The notes below the pieces were generated by a model. It ran no database searches, was not told the origin of the DNA, and saw only the letters and a program-made list of their open reading frames with translations. Below, piece by piece: positions 1-6,015 of a stretch of DNA of 6,291 bases. The translations under genes were made by a program, and so were the position numbers. Source of the DNA: an uncultured Actinomyces sp. (lineage in GTDB: Bacteria > Actinomycetota > Actinomycetes > Actinomycetales > Actinomycetaceae); assembly GCA_902773415.1 (NCBI GenBank), contig CACYEE010000120.1:1-6291 (forward strand), read 5' to 3'. Positions within the stretch are counted from its first letter, which is position 1, and each line of letters starts with the position of its first letter.

Positions 1-1152
1 CAGATATTTGGAGAAAATGTCCTTCGCGCCCTCGGCGTCGGGCCGCTCGATCTTGATCTTCACATCCAGTCGCCCCGGCCTGAGAATCGCGGGGTCGATC
101 ATGTCCTCCCGATTCGAGGCGCCGATGACAATGACGTTCTCGAGCTGTTCGACGCCGTCGATCTCGGCAAGGAGCTGCGGGACGACGGTCGTTTCGACGT
201 CCGACGAGATTCCCGATCCTCGGGTGCGGAACAGCGCTTCCATCTCGTCGAAGAAGATGACGACGGGAATGCCGAGGGCTGCGCGGTCGCGTGCGCGCCC
301 GAAAATCTCGCGGATCTGCCGTTCCGTCTCGCCGACGTACTTGTCGAGAAGCTGAGGCCCCTTGATGTTGAGGAAGTAGCCGCGTGCCTGCCCGTCCGGC
401 CGGCGTTCGGCCGCCTTGCGCGCAAGCGAGGTGGCGACAGCCTTCGCGATCAGCGTCTTTCCGCATCCGGGAGGCCCGTACAGGAGAATTCCCTTCGGAG
501 GCTTGAGCCCGTGCTCGCGATACAGTTCGGGCTGCTCGAAAGGAAGCTCGACGGAATCGCGAATCTGCCCGATTTGCGCGGACAGGCCGCCGATATCCTC
601 ATAGGAGACATCGGGAACTTCCTCAAGAAGAAGATGCTCGACATCCGGGCGTTCGACGGTTTGCGTCACAAAGCCGGTCCGCAGGTCCGCGAGCAGGCCA
701 TCGCCTACCCGAAGCCGTTTCGCATCGAGGCTCCCGGCAATCCGAAGGACCCGCGACTCGTCGGCGTGGACCTTGACGAGCACGCGCGCGGAATCGACCA
801 CCATTTCGACATGCACGATCTGGCCCGTCGGCTCGTAGCCTCCCGCCCGGATTGCCACGAGCTCCTCGTTGAGGCACACTTCCTGACCCGGACGAAGACC
901 GCCGATGTCAAGAAGGGACGAGGCGGCAAGATTCATCTTCCTGCCTCCGACAAGAGCGTCGATGGAATGGTCCGCGGCGTGTGCCTTGAGGAACGTCGCG
1001 AAGGATGCGGGAGGCCGGGACAAAGCGGAAATCTGCCGGTTCATCTCCTGGATTCGCTCGCGCGCGCCGGCAAGCGAACGGGCGAGGCGTTCGTTCTTTT
1101 CCTCGAGGGAAACGACCTGGGCGCGAAGGTCGAAAAGGTCTTCCGTGCTCAT
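1..1152 (-). CDS. arc: ARC/Mpa-type proteasomal AAA+ ATPase, C-terminus cut by the window edge
   Basis: Forms a hexameric ATPase that unfolds proteins, typically pupylated ones, and feeds them to the 20S proteasome in actinobacteria that have one; it acts in the cytosol. The 384 visible residues show the family order: an N-terminal coiled coil (about 4-46), OB-fold domains (about 70-170), the linker VSYEDIGGL (182-190), Walker A GPPGCGKT (226-233), an aromatic pore loop KYVG (271-274), Walker B VVIFFDEME (297-305), sensor-1 Asn347 and the arginine-finger region LRPGRLD (357-363). Family members are about 520-610 residues, so some 130-220 residues lie off the left edge, including the C-terminal docking tail. 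The ATG at 1152 has the best Shine-Dalgarno of the window and overlaps the trmI stop as ATGA, so translation is probably coupled. Whether this host has a 20S core cannot be seen; some relatives keep ARC without it. Family call very secure. Confidence 0.96.
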   Translation of the reverse strand, partial: MSTEDLFDLRAQVVSLEEKNERLARSLAGARERIQEMNRQISALSRPPASFATFLKAHAADHSIDALVGGRKMNLAASSLLDIGGLRPGQEVCLNEELVAIRAGGYEPTGQIVHVEMVVDSARVLVKVHADESRVLRIAGSLDAKRLRVGDGLLADLRTGFVTQTVERPDVEHLLLEEVPDVSYEDIGGLSAQIGQIRDSVELPFEQPELYREHGLKPPKGILLYGPPGCGKTLIAKAVATSLARKAAERRPDGQARGYFLNIKGPQLLDKYVGETERQIREIFGRARDRAALGIPVVIFFDEMEALFRTRGSGISSDVETTVVPQLLAEIDGVEQLENVIVIGASNREDMIDPAILRPGRLDVKIKIERPDAEGAKDIFSKYL

Positions 1153-2291
1153 GGCTCCTCCCTGCGGGTTTCGTCCGGCCTGCCACGATCGGTCCCGGAT
1201 GGCCCGTCCGGGACCGATCGTGGCAGGCGTTCCTCGGCCTTGCTGGCCTGGGCCGCCGCCGCTTCGGCGTCGATTCTCGCGCGAATTTCCTTTCCGCGCG
1301 GCCCCGGCCTCGTGGTTCCCGTCGCCTCGACATCCGCACGGCGGGCGACATCCCGGCGAACCTTCCGAAGCTTCTTCGGGCTGATTGTCCGTTCGGCAAA
1401 ATCCTCGGCCTGCCAGGGCTGCGCATCGGAATAGGCAAGCTTTGCGGGCCGTCGTGCCGTCTCGAGCACCCTCGAACCGGCAGCCATCCTTCGAGCCAGA
1501 ACGAGGAAGCCGGTGTGTGCCACCATTCGATGGTCGGGACGTACGGCAAGGCCCTCGAGATGCCAGGTGCGGACAAGGGTCTCCGAGGCCTGCGGCTCCG
1601 TGAAGCCTTCGCTCGCCCGAAGCTCCTCGACGAATCGGGACATCTGCGTGGTCGTTGCCACATAGGCAAGAACGACGCCTCCCGGGCGGAGCGCCTGCGC
1701 GGCGGCCCCGATCATGTCCCAAGGGGCGAGCATGTCCAGCAACACGTGGTCGAGGCTTCCCGCCTCCAGGCCGGCAAGAACATCCGCCCCGTCGCCAATT
1801 TCGACAGTCCACGGCAACTCGCTTGCGCCGTACCAGGACTCGACGTTCGCCTGGGCGATCTCGGCAAACTCGGGACGCAGCTCCGCGGATGTCAGATGGC
1901 CCTCCGGTCCGATGGCCGCAAGGAGGGAGAGCGTGAGAGCGCCCGAGCCCAGCCCCGCCTCGAATGCTCTCGCGCCCGGAAACACATCCGCCATGTGGAC
2001 GATCTGACCGGCATCCTTCGGATAGATGACCGTCGCGCCCCTCGGCATCGAGAGCACGTAGTCCGAGACGAGGGGGCGCAGGGCAAGGAAGCTCCGGCCC
2101 TCCGCGGTCTCGATGACGGTTCCTTCCTCCTTTCCGAGAAGCATGCCGTGGTCGAAGGAACCGCGGGTCGAATGGAAATGGCCGTCGACCGCGAGGGAAA
2201 TCGTGTACTGGCGCCCCTTTGGGTCGGTGAGCTGGACACGGTCGCCGGGACGGAACGGTCCACGTCTGTTTGAAGCGTTCATACGTGACAT
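1149..2291 (-). CDS. trmI: tRNA (adenine(58)-N(1))-methyltransferase TrmI with long C-terminal extension
   Basis: Uses S-adenosylmethionine to make m1A58 in the T-loop of tRNAs; works as a tetramer in the cytosol. The 380-residue product has the N-terminal beta domain (GPFRPGDRVQLTDPKGRQY, 11-29), the family block MPRGATVIYPKDAGQIV (82-98), SAM motif I EAGLGSGALTL (111-121), the active-site motif DMLAPW (186-191) and YVATTTQMSR (210-219). Up to about residue 272 it closely follows the mycobacterial enzyme of about 280 residues. About 100 further residues, rich in Arg, Lys and Ala, follow; they include ERTISPKKLRKVRRD (300-314) and, at 355-372, residues encoded by the inverted repeat. The start at 2291 lies 1 bp after the nuclease stop; Met4 (2282) is an alternative. 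AGAGG lies 13 nt upstream, so re-initiation after the upstream stop is likely. The stop overlaps the arc start. Confidence 0.95.
   Translation of the reverse strand: MSRMNASNRRGPFRPGDRVQLTDPKGRQYTISLAVDGHFHSTRGSFDHGMLLGKEEGTVIETAEGRSFLALRPLVSDYVLSMPRGATVIYPKDAGQIVHMADVFPGARAFEAGLGSGALTLSLLAAIGPEGHLTSAELRPEFAEIAQANVESWYGASELPWTVEIGDGADVLAGLEAGSLDHVLLDMLAPWDMIGAAAQALRPGGVVLAYVATTTQMSRFVEELRASEGFTEPQASETLVRTWHLEGLAVRPDHRMVAHTGFLVLARRMAAGSRVLETARRPAKLAYSDAQPWQAEDFAERTISPKKLRKVRRDVARRADVEATGTTRPGPRGKEIRARIDAEAAAAQASKAEERLPRSVPDGPSGTDRGRPDETRREEP
1155..1162 (-). promoter_or_regulatory. Ribosome binding site of arc
   Basis: On the minus strand GGGAGGAG lies 2 nt upstream of the arc ATG; its GGGAGG core leaves a 4-nt spacer. 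It is the strongest Shine-Dalgarno match in the window and lies inside the last codons of trmI (residues Arg-Glu-Glu). It fixes the arc start at 1152 and suggests arc can be translated at its own rate, not only by coupling to trmI. Confidence 0.8.
1178..1228. repeat. Perfect 22-bp inverted repeat with 7-nt loop inside trmI
   Basis: The arms 1178-1199 and 1207-1228 are exact reverse complements (begins GCCTGCCACGATCGG) around the loop TGGCCCG. In the transcript this would be a very stable, GC-rich hairpin ending 25 nt before the arc ATG. It is not followed by a U run, so it is not a standard intrinsic terminator. It covers TrmI codons 355-372, in the poorly conserved tail, and keeps the frame. 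Because it is palindromic, both strands encode nearly the same peptide here (core SVPDGPSGTDRG). It could be an inserted palindromic element of the REP or RPE kind, or a regulatory or processing hairpin between trmI and arc. The structure is certain; its nature is inference. Confidence 0.9.
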
Positions 2292-2292
2292 T

Positions 2293-3162
2293 CTAGGAAA
2301 CGGCCCTCTGCGAAACAGGACGGACAGCCGTCTTGAGATAGGCGACCCCCTCCTCGCTCATTGCGGGCTCCGTGCCGCCCTTCGCGGGGCACAGGCGCTG
2401 GAGCGAGCACCAGTCGCAAAGCCGGCTTTCGCGCGGACGGAAAGAACCGGATTCGATGCGCCGCTCGATTTCCGCCCACGCATCGTCGAGCTCGCGGATT
2501 GTCATGGCCACATGCTCGGGAGCCGGGTCGAAGGTCAGCGTCTGCGCATTCTTGAGGAACAGAAGCTGCGTGCGTTTTGCGGTGCCGACGCCCGAAAGGG
2601 CGAGCGCCATCGCATAGAAGCGCATCTGGAAGATGTAATCGCCCTGATATCGAGGGTGGGGAGACCTGCCTGTCTTGTAGTCGACGACGCGAAGAGCCCC
2701 CGAGGGGGCCTGGTCCAGACGGTCGACGATGCCGCGAACGGCCAGACCCGACGGAAGGACCGCACTGACGAATCTCTCGCGGCCCACCGGCTCGAGATTC
2801 TCGGGATATTCGAGCCGGAAATACGCCGACACGAGCGGGCGTGCGGAGGCGAACCACGCATCGAATTCGCTCTTCGACCCGAAAATATCGGTCTCCTGCT
2901 TCTCGCTTTCCTTGAGGGCTTCCCACTGTTCGGCAAGCATGGCCTGGGCGCGTTCCTGTGTCCGTTGCGCCGCCGGAAGGTCGAAAAGGCGTTCGAGAAC
3001 CGCATGGACGAGCGTGCCGCGAAGAGCCTCCTTCGACGGAGGCTCCCCAATGCGGTCGATGTTGCGAAGGCGAAACTTGAGGGGGCATTGGCGCAGTTCC
3101 TTGACGCGAGAAGGCGAAAGCGCCGCGTGCCTCCGGCCGGTCCCCGTGCTGTCACTATCCAT
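2293..3162 (-). CDS. RecB-like PD-(D/E)XK nuclease with probable Fe-S cluster (AddB/Cas4-like)
   Basis: A 289-residue stand-alone nuclease of the RecB/AddB/Cas4 type, expected to cut or resect DNA ends with a divalent metal ion. Visible motifs are RGTLVHAVLE (48-57) with His53, GIVDRLD (144-150) with Asp147, VVDYKTG (159-165) with Asp161 and Lys163, and the QMRFYA motif (179-184). Four cysteines are placed as in AddB and Cas4: Cys26 in RQCPLKFRL, then Cys249, Cys252 and Cys258 in LCDWCSLQRLCP (CxxC-x5-C), consistent with a 4Fe-4S staple. No helicase domain is present. Homologues sit next to trmI in other actinobacteria (the mycobacterial neighbour is annotated as RecB-family), so this is probably a housekeeping gene and not part of a CRISPR system: no cas1, cas2 or array is visible. 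The ATG at 3162 is preceded by an in-frame stop. A GGAGG lies 18 nt upstream, too far for a normal Shine-Dalgarno. Exact substrate unknown. Confidence 0.9.
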   Translation of the reverse strand: MDSDSTGTGRRHAALSPSRVKELRQCPLKFRLRNIDRIGEPPSKEALRGTLVHAVLERLFDLPAAQRTQERAQAMLAEQWEALKESEKQETDIFGSKSEFDAWFASARPLVSAYFRLEYPENLEPVGRERFVSAVLPSGLAVRGIVDRLDQAPSGALRVVDYKTGRSPHPRYQGDYIFQMRFYAMALALSGVGTAKRTQLLFLKNAQTLTFDPAPEHVAMTIRELDDAWAEIERRIESGSFRPRESRLCDWCSLQRLCPAKGGTEPAMSEEGVAYLKTAVRPVSQRAVS

Positions 3163-3168
3163 GCCGCT

Positions 3169-3174
3169 ACCCTA
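3169..3174 (-). promoter_or_regulatory. Possible internal -10 element upstream of the RecB-like gene
   Basis: The minus strand reads TAGGGT, a TANNNT-type actinobacterial -10, ending 6 nt before the ATG at 3162. That spacing would start transcription at or next to the ATG and give a leaderless mRNA. It fits the lack of a well-placed Shine-Dalgarno. No convincing -35 is seen, and TANNNT is common by chance. Confidence 0.3.
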
Positions 3175-3206
3175 CGTCGACCTCCAAAAACAAACCGGAA
3201 GGAATT

Positions 3207-3890
3207 TCATGCTTCGGACGCAAGCGGCGCGTTCGCGTACGAACGCAGCGCCGCCTCGTCGATTCCCTCCATCGATTCGCGACGAAGAAGACCCGGGAAA
3301 TCCGGAGTTTTCGTCGCCCACGGAATCGTCACGACATGCATCCGCGCACGAATCGCCGACAGCGTTCCGGGAGAAGAATCCTCGAAAACGACGCAGTCGC
3401 CCGGATCCACGCCGAGCCTCGAAGCCGCAAGCAGATAGGCCTCGGGATCAGGCTTGCCCTTCGTGACGTCCTCGCCCGCGACGACAACGTCGAAGGTGCC
3501 CTCCGGGGCGTCCTCGACAACGACGTCGGCCAGCTTCCGAACGCTCATCGTGACAAGAGCGACCGGAATCCGCAGACGACGCAGCAGCATAAGAGTCTCC
3601 TCGACGCCAGGCAGCCAGCATGTTCGCCGTTCGAGCGCGATGCGGTAGACCTCCGAGACAAGCGCATCCTTGAACTCGGGACCGCTCAAAGGCAGCCCGT
3701 AACGGACGACGATATCCGCCGACGACTCGTTCAGGTCGGTTCCGATATAGCGTTCGGCATCCGCAAACGTCCACGGCACGCCATGACGCTTCATGACGGC
3801 AAGCTCGCCGTTGAACCAGTTCGGCTCCGTATCCGCAAGCGTGCCGTCAAGATCGAACAGGACAGCCCCGGGAAGCCCCTCCCCCTTCAT
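3207..3890 (-). CDS. HAD-superfamily (subfamily IA, beta-phosphoglucomutase-like) hydrolase
   Basis: A 227-residue phosphatase or phosphomutase of the HAD fold, cytosolic, substrate unknown. Motif I is FDLDGT (12-17), with Asp13 the expected nucleophile and Asp15 the acid/base. Motif II is the Thr in ALVTMS (Thr114), motif III is KGKPDP (144-149) with the catalytic Lys, and motif IV is VVFEDS (167-172) with Glu170-Asp171. A helical cap (about 20-95) sits between motifs I and II, as in subfamily IA. The open frame extends upstream into uppP, but the ATG at 3890 fits the family N-terminus and shares one base with the uppP stop (TGATG). No Shine-Dalgarno is visible, so translation probably depends on coupling to uppP. 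Substrate guesses such as a sugar phosphate or a polyprenyl-linked intermediate cannot be supported from sequence. Confidence 0.92.
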   Translation of the reverse strand: MKGEGLPGAVLFDLDGTLADTEPNWFNGELAVMKRHGVPWTFADAERYIGTDLNESSADIVVRYGLPLSGPEFKDALVSEVYRIALERRTCWLPGVEETLMLLRRLRIPVALVTMSVRKLADVVVEDAPEGTFDVVVAGEDVTKGKPDPEAYLLAASRLGVDPGDCVVFEDSSPGTLSAIRARMHVVTIPWATKTPDFPGLLRRESMEGIDEAALRSYANAPLASEA

Positions 3891-4723
3891 CAGAACACCG
3901 ACAGGACGCCGAGCGGCAGGAGCACGAAGATAAGCCCCGACAGGCAGATCCGGTAGATGACGAACGGCGTGTAGCTCTTCGACGACACCAGCTTGAGGAA
4001 CCACACGATTACCGCATATCCGACAACGAAGGCCACGACCGCTCCAACCAGCGTCGGCACCGCATAGAACTCGGCGGTTCCGACAATCCTGACAAGCTCG
4101 TAGACGCCGGAGGCAAGCACGGCGGGAATCGCAAGAAGGAAGGAGACGCGCGCGGCCGCCTCGCGCGTGTATCCAAGGAGAAGGCCCACGGTAATCGTTC
4201 CTCCGGACCGGGAAACGCCGGGAATCAGGGCCATTGCCTGGCCAAGGCCGTACAGGAAGCCATCGCGCAGATTGATGTCGTCAAGCGTCTTGACGCGGCT
4301 CGAAAAGCGGTCCGCCAGATAGAGAAAAACGGCGAAGACGGCAAGCACCGTGGCGACAATGTAGAGATTGCGCAGCTTCGTCTCGATGACATCGTCGAAA
4401 AGCAGGCCGAGAATGCCGATCGGAAGCGTGCCGATAATGACCGTCCAGCCCATGCGGACATCCGGGTCGGACCGGTCGACGGGATTCGCCCACTTCAACG
4501 GGAGGGCGCGAAACCACTTGGAAATGATTCGGACGATGTCCTTGAAGAAGTACGTGATGACCGCCAGCTCCGTTCCGATCTGCACGATGGCGGTGAAGGC
4601 GGCGCCCGGATCGCCCCAGCCGAAGAGGTCGCCGACAATGCGAAGATGCGCCGAAGACGAAATCGGCAGGAACTCGGTGAGGCCCTGAACGACGCCAAGA
4701 ACAATTGCTTCGAAGATACCCAT
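3890..4723 (-). CDS. uppP: Undecaprenyl-diphosphate phosphatase (BacA/UppP)
   Basis: Integral membrane enzyme that removes a phosphate from undecaprenyl diphosphate, recycling the lipid carrier for peptidoglycan and other wall polymers; overexpression of this family gives bacitracin resistance. The 277-residue product has the first signature QGLTEFLPISSSAH (13-26), with the (E/Q)xxxE pair Gln13/Glu17 and His26, and the second, PGVSRSGGT (168-176), with Arg172. Several hydrophobic segments span the protein, for example 119-137 and 195-210, and one closes the C-terminus. The reading frame extends to a TTG at 4753, but the ATG at 4723 gives the usual family start (MGIFEAIVLGVVQG) and is preferred. 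It has no Shine-Dalgarno; a -10-like TAAGCT lies 7 nt upstream, pointing to a leaderless mRNA. First gene of the probable leftward operon. Confidence 0.96.
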   Translation of the reverse strand: MGIFEAIVLGVVQGLTEFLPISSSAHLRIVGDLFGWGDPGAAFTAIVQIGTELAVITYFFKDIVRIISKWFRALPLKWANPVDRSDPDVRMGWTVIIGTLPIGILGLLFDDVIETKLRNLYIVATVLAVFAVFLYLADRFSSRVKTLDDINLRDGFLYGLGQAMALIPGVSRSGGTITVGLLLGYTREAAARVSFLLAIPAVLASGVYELVRIVGTAEFYAVPTLVGAVVAFVVGYAVIVWFLKLVSSKSYTPFVIYRICLSGLIFVLLPLGVLSVF

Positions 4724-4730
4724 GCGGCAC

Positions 4731-4736
4731 AGCTTA
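4731..4736 (-). promoter_or_regulatory. Candidate -10 element of the uppP operon (leaderless)
   Basis: TAAGCT on the minus strand ends 7 nt before the uppP ATG (4723), which places the transcription start at or beside the A of the ATG. Together with the missing Shine-Dalgarno this suggests leaderless translation. No clear -35 is visible at 16-18 bp spacing. Confidence 0.45.
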
Positions 4737-4772
4737 GCCGTGGCGCTCCGCAATTTCGGAAACGAGGTGGAC

Positions 4773-4778
4773 TACGAT
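4773..4778 (+). promoter_or_regulatory. Candidate -10 element of the aldo/keto reductase-like gene
   Basis: TACGAT, a good TANNNT-type -10, ends 8 nt before the ATG at 4787, which again suggests a leaderless or nearly leaderless transcript. GAGGTGG at 4764-4770 lies 16 nt from the ATG, too far to act as a normal Shine-Dalgarno. The element shares the 63-bp divergent intergenic region with the uppP promoter. Confidence 0.45.
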
Positions 4779-4786
4779 TTTGCTTT

Positions 4787-5752
4787 ATGAGAGAACGCAC
4801 AGTGGGCCGAAGCGGCCTCAAGGTCTCGGAAATCGGACTTGGCACCCTCGCATGGGGCCGCGACACCTCGCATGACGAAGCGGACGAGCTTCTCGGAGCA
4901 TTCCTCGAAGCGGGAGGGTCCCTCCTTGATGCTTCCCCCGCCTTCAGTGCCGGAATGGCGGAGTCCATTATCGGCGAACTCTTTGCAGGCACCTACGATC
5001 GGCGCGACTTCGTCTTGTGCTCGCGCGCCGCCTTCGTCGAGCGCACCTCCGGGCTACACGCCGAATCCGGCCGCAGCGCCATCCTCGATTCGGTTGCCGG
5101 CTCGCTCGAACGCCTGGGAACCGACTATCTCGACGTGCTTCTCGTCGCCCAGCCCGACCCCCACGTTCCCCAGGAAGAAACCGCGAGCGCCCTCGCCCAT
5201 CTCGTCGATTCCGGAAAGGTGCGGTACATCGGCGTCATGAGCCGGTCCGGCTACCCTGGCTATCCCGCCTGGCGCACCGCCGCGCTCAACCAGATGCTTG
5301 CGGAGCGGCGCCTTCCGACACTCACGGCGCTCGGTTCGGAATACTCCGTGCTCAACCGGTCCTACGAGTCGACCGCACGGGACATGGCCGAAGACATGGG
5401 ACTTGGACTTTTCGCCTTCTCCCCGCTCGGCCGCGGCGCATTGACCGGAAAGTACCGCCATTCGATCCCGCCGACATCGCGTGCGGCCAGCGAGCATCTG
5501 GCTCCCCTCATCGACCCCTACCTGCTCGACGAGCCGCGCCGCCTCGTCGAAGCCGTGACGAAAGCCGCCGACGGTCTCGGGCGCACGCCAGCCGACGTGT
5601 CGCTCGCCTGGGTACTGACCCGTCCCTTCGTCTCCTCGGCGGTCCTCGGCTCGCGCACGGTCCACCAGTTCACTTCCCTGCTCGATGCCCTCGAAGAACT
5701 GCCCGACCTCGTCGTCTCCGCCATCGACGACGTATCGGCGGCCCGCTCCTGA
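4787..5752 (+). CDS. Aldo/keto reductase-like protein with a degraded catalytic tetrad
   Basis: The 321-residue product has the aldo/keto reductase barrel: RTVGRSGLKVSEIGLGT (4-20), the SLERLGTDYLDVLL segment (106-119), GKVRYIGV (143-150), the FSPLGRGALTGKY loop (211-223) and a C-terminal NADP-binding block SSAVLGSRTVHQF (283-295). The catalytic tetrad Asp-Tyr-Lys-His is mostly lost. Asp48 remains, but Tyr is Phe53 (LLDASPAF), Lys is Arg80 (VLCSR) and His is Ala121 (LLVAQPDP, where active relatives have LLHWPDP). The usual SNF after the GV strand is also replaced (SRSGY). It may be a cofactor-binding pseudoenzyme, or catalyse something by a different mechanism. The frame is open upstream to 4646, but the ATG at 4787 matches the family start. 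It is divergent from uppP, so a link to envelope metabolism is only positional. Fold call secure, function unknown. Confidence 0.92.
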   Translation: MRERTVGRSGLKVSEIGLGTLAWGRDTSHDEADELLGAFLEAGGSLLDASPAFSAGMAESIIGELFAGTYDRRDFVLCSRAAFVERTSGLHAESGRSAILDSVAGSLERLGTDYLDVLLVAQPDPHVPQEETASALAHLVDSGKVRYIGVMSRSGYPGYPAWRTAALNQMLAERRLPTLTALGSEYSVLNRSYESTARDMAEDMGLGLFAFSPLGRGALTGKYRHSIPPTSRAASEHLAPLIDPYLLDEPRRLVEAVTKAADGLGRTPADVSLAWVLTRPFVSSAVLGSRTVHQFTSLLDALEELPDLVVSAIDDVSAARS

Positions 5753-5762
5753 CCGTCACGCG

Positions 5763-5782
5763 GCCCGCCCGCACCGGCGGGC
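5763..5782 (+). terminator. GC-rich hairpin after the reductase-like gene, possible terminator
   Basis: GCCCGCC and GGCGGGC form a perfect 7-bp stem with a 6-nt loop, beginning 10 nt after the stop codon. No U run follows. Such tail-less hairpins are often found at actinobacterial gene ends, but their termination strength is uncertain. Confidence 0.45.
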
Positions 5783-5952
5783 ATCTCCACAAACAGAGGA
5801 TTCCGTGAAGCAGATTACGAAGCCCTGCTTAGTTCGGATCCGAGAACCGAAAGCAACAGTGCGGCTTTTCGGCGCGAAGCCAGCGAAAGAGAGGCCTCGC
5901 CCCATCAAAGCGAGGGAGGTCACACCGTTTCGCCCCGCTTTCGTTTTGGAGA

Positions 5953-5982
5953 TTGACCGGAAGCCATGCTAGTCTCTTATTC
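5953..5982 (+). promoter_or_regulatory. Candidate promoter of tRNA-Leu
   Basis: TTGACC (5953-5958) is a good -35, followed after 18 bp by TTATTC (5977-5982) as a possible -10, or after 17 bp by CTTATT. Transcription would start about 25-30 nt before the mature tRNA 5' end, a normal precursor leader. An alternative -10, TAGTCT at 5970-5975, is too close to this -35. Confidence 0.5.
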
Positions 5983-6015
5983 GTTGCCACGGCGGAAGCC
6001 GAGCAGCCGACACCC

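Larger units (their letters stand above)
5753..6015 (+). other. Intergenic region with several short hairpins, no supported gene
   Basis: No convincing gene is seen between the reductase-like gene and the tRNA. The stretch holds a run of short potential hairpins: 5763-5782 (7 bp), 5808-5830 (AAGCAG/CTGCTT), 5833-5851 (TTCGG/CCGAA, overlapping the palindrome TCGGATCCGA), 5863-5881 (GGCTT/AAGCC) and 5895-5915 (CCTCGC/GCGAGG). This might be an untranslated leader, a small RNA or chance. A GTG-started 55-codon frame (5805-5972) is weak. The last 60 bp hold the tRNA promoter. Confidence 0.4.

Noticed and set aside
1178..1228. Palindrome as a standard intrinsic terminator of the trmI transcript
   Set aside because: No U run follows the stem on the transcript strand and it lies inside the coding sequence, before the trmI stop and the arc start.
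511..1434. Long rightward open frame of 307 codons opposite arc and trmI
   Set aside because: It is a shadow on the opposite strand of two well-conserved genes and has no domain of its own. Its resemblance to the TrmI tail comes only from the palindrome.
1005..2273. Rightward open frame of 422 codons opposite trmI
   Set aside because: Antisense shadow caused by high GC; the minus strand has complete TrmI motifs in the same stretch.
2293..3162. Reading the RecB-like nuclease as Cas4 of a CRISPR system
   Set aside because: No repeat-spacer array and no cas1 or cas2 in the window; the linkage to trmI and arc fits a chromosomal RecB-family gene.
2113..3438. Rightward open frame of 441 codons opposite the RecB-like and HAD genes
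   Set aside because: Antisense shadow; low-complexity Arg-rich product with no motif, while the minus strand encodes two clear families.
4724..4753. Upstream TTG start for uppP adding 10 residues
   Set aside because: The extra residues (begin MRSATAKLCR) are not family-like, no Shine-Dalgarno precedes the TTG, and the ATG at 4723 matches the usual N-terminus and the -10-like element.
5805..5972. GTG-started frame of 55 codons (begins VKQITKPC) with AGAGGA 4 nt upstream
   Set aside because: Codon use is unlike the neighbours (TTA and many A/T-ending codons), it resembles no known protein, overlaps the hairpins, and its end runs into the tRNA promoter. Kept as intergenic.
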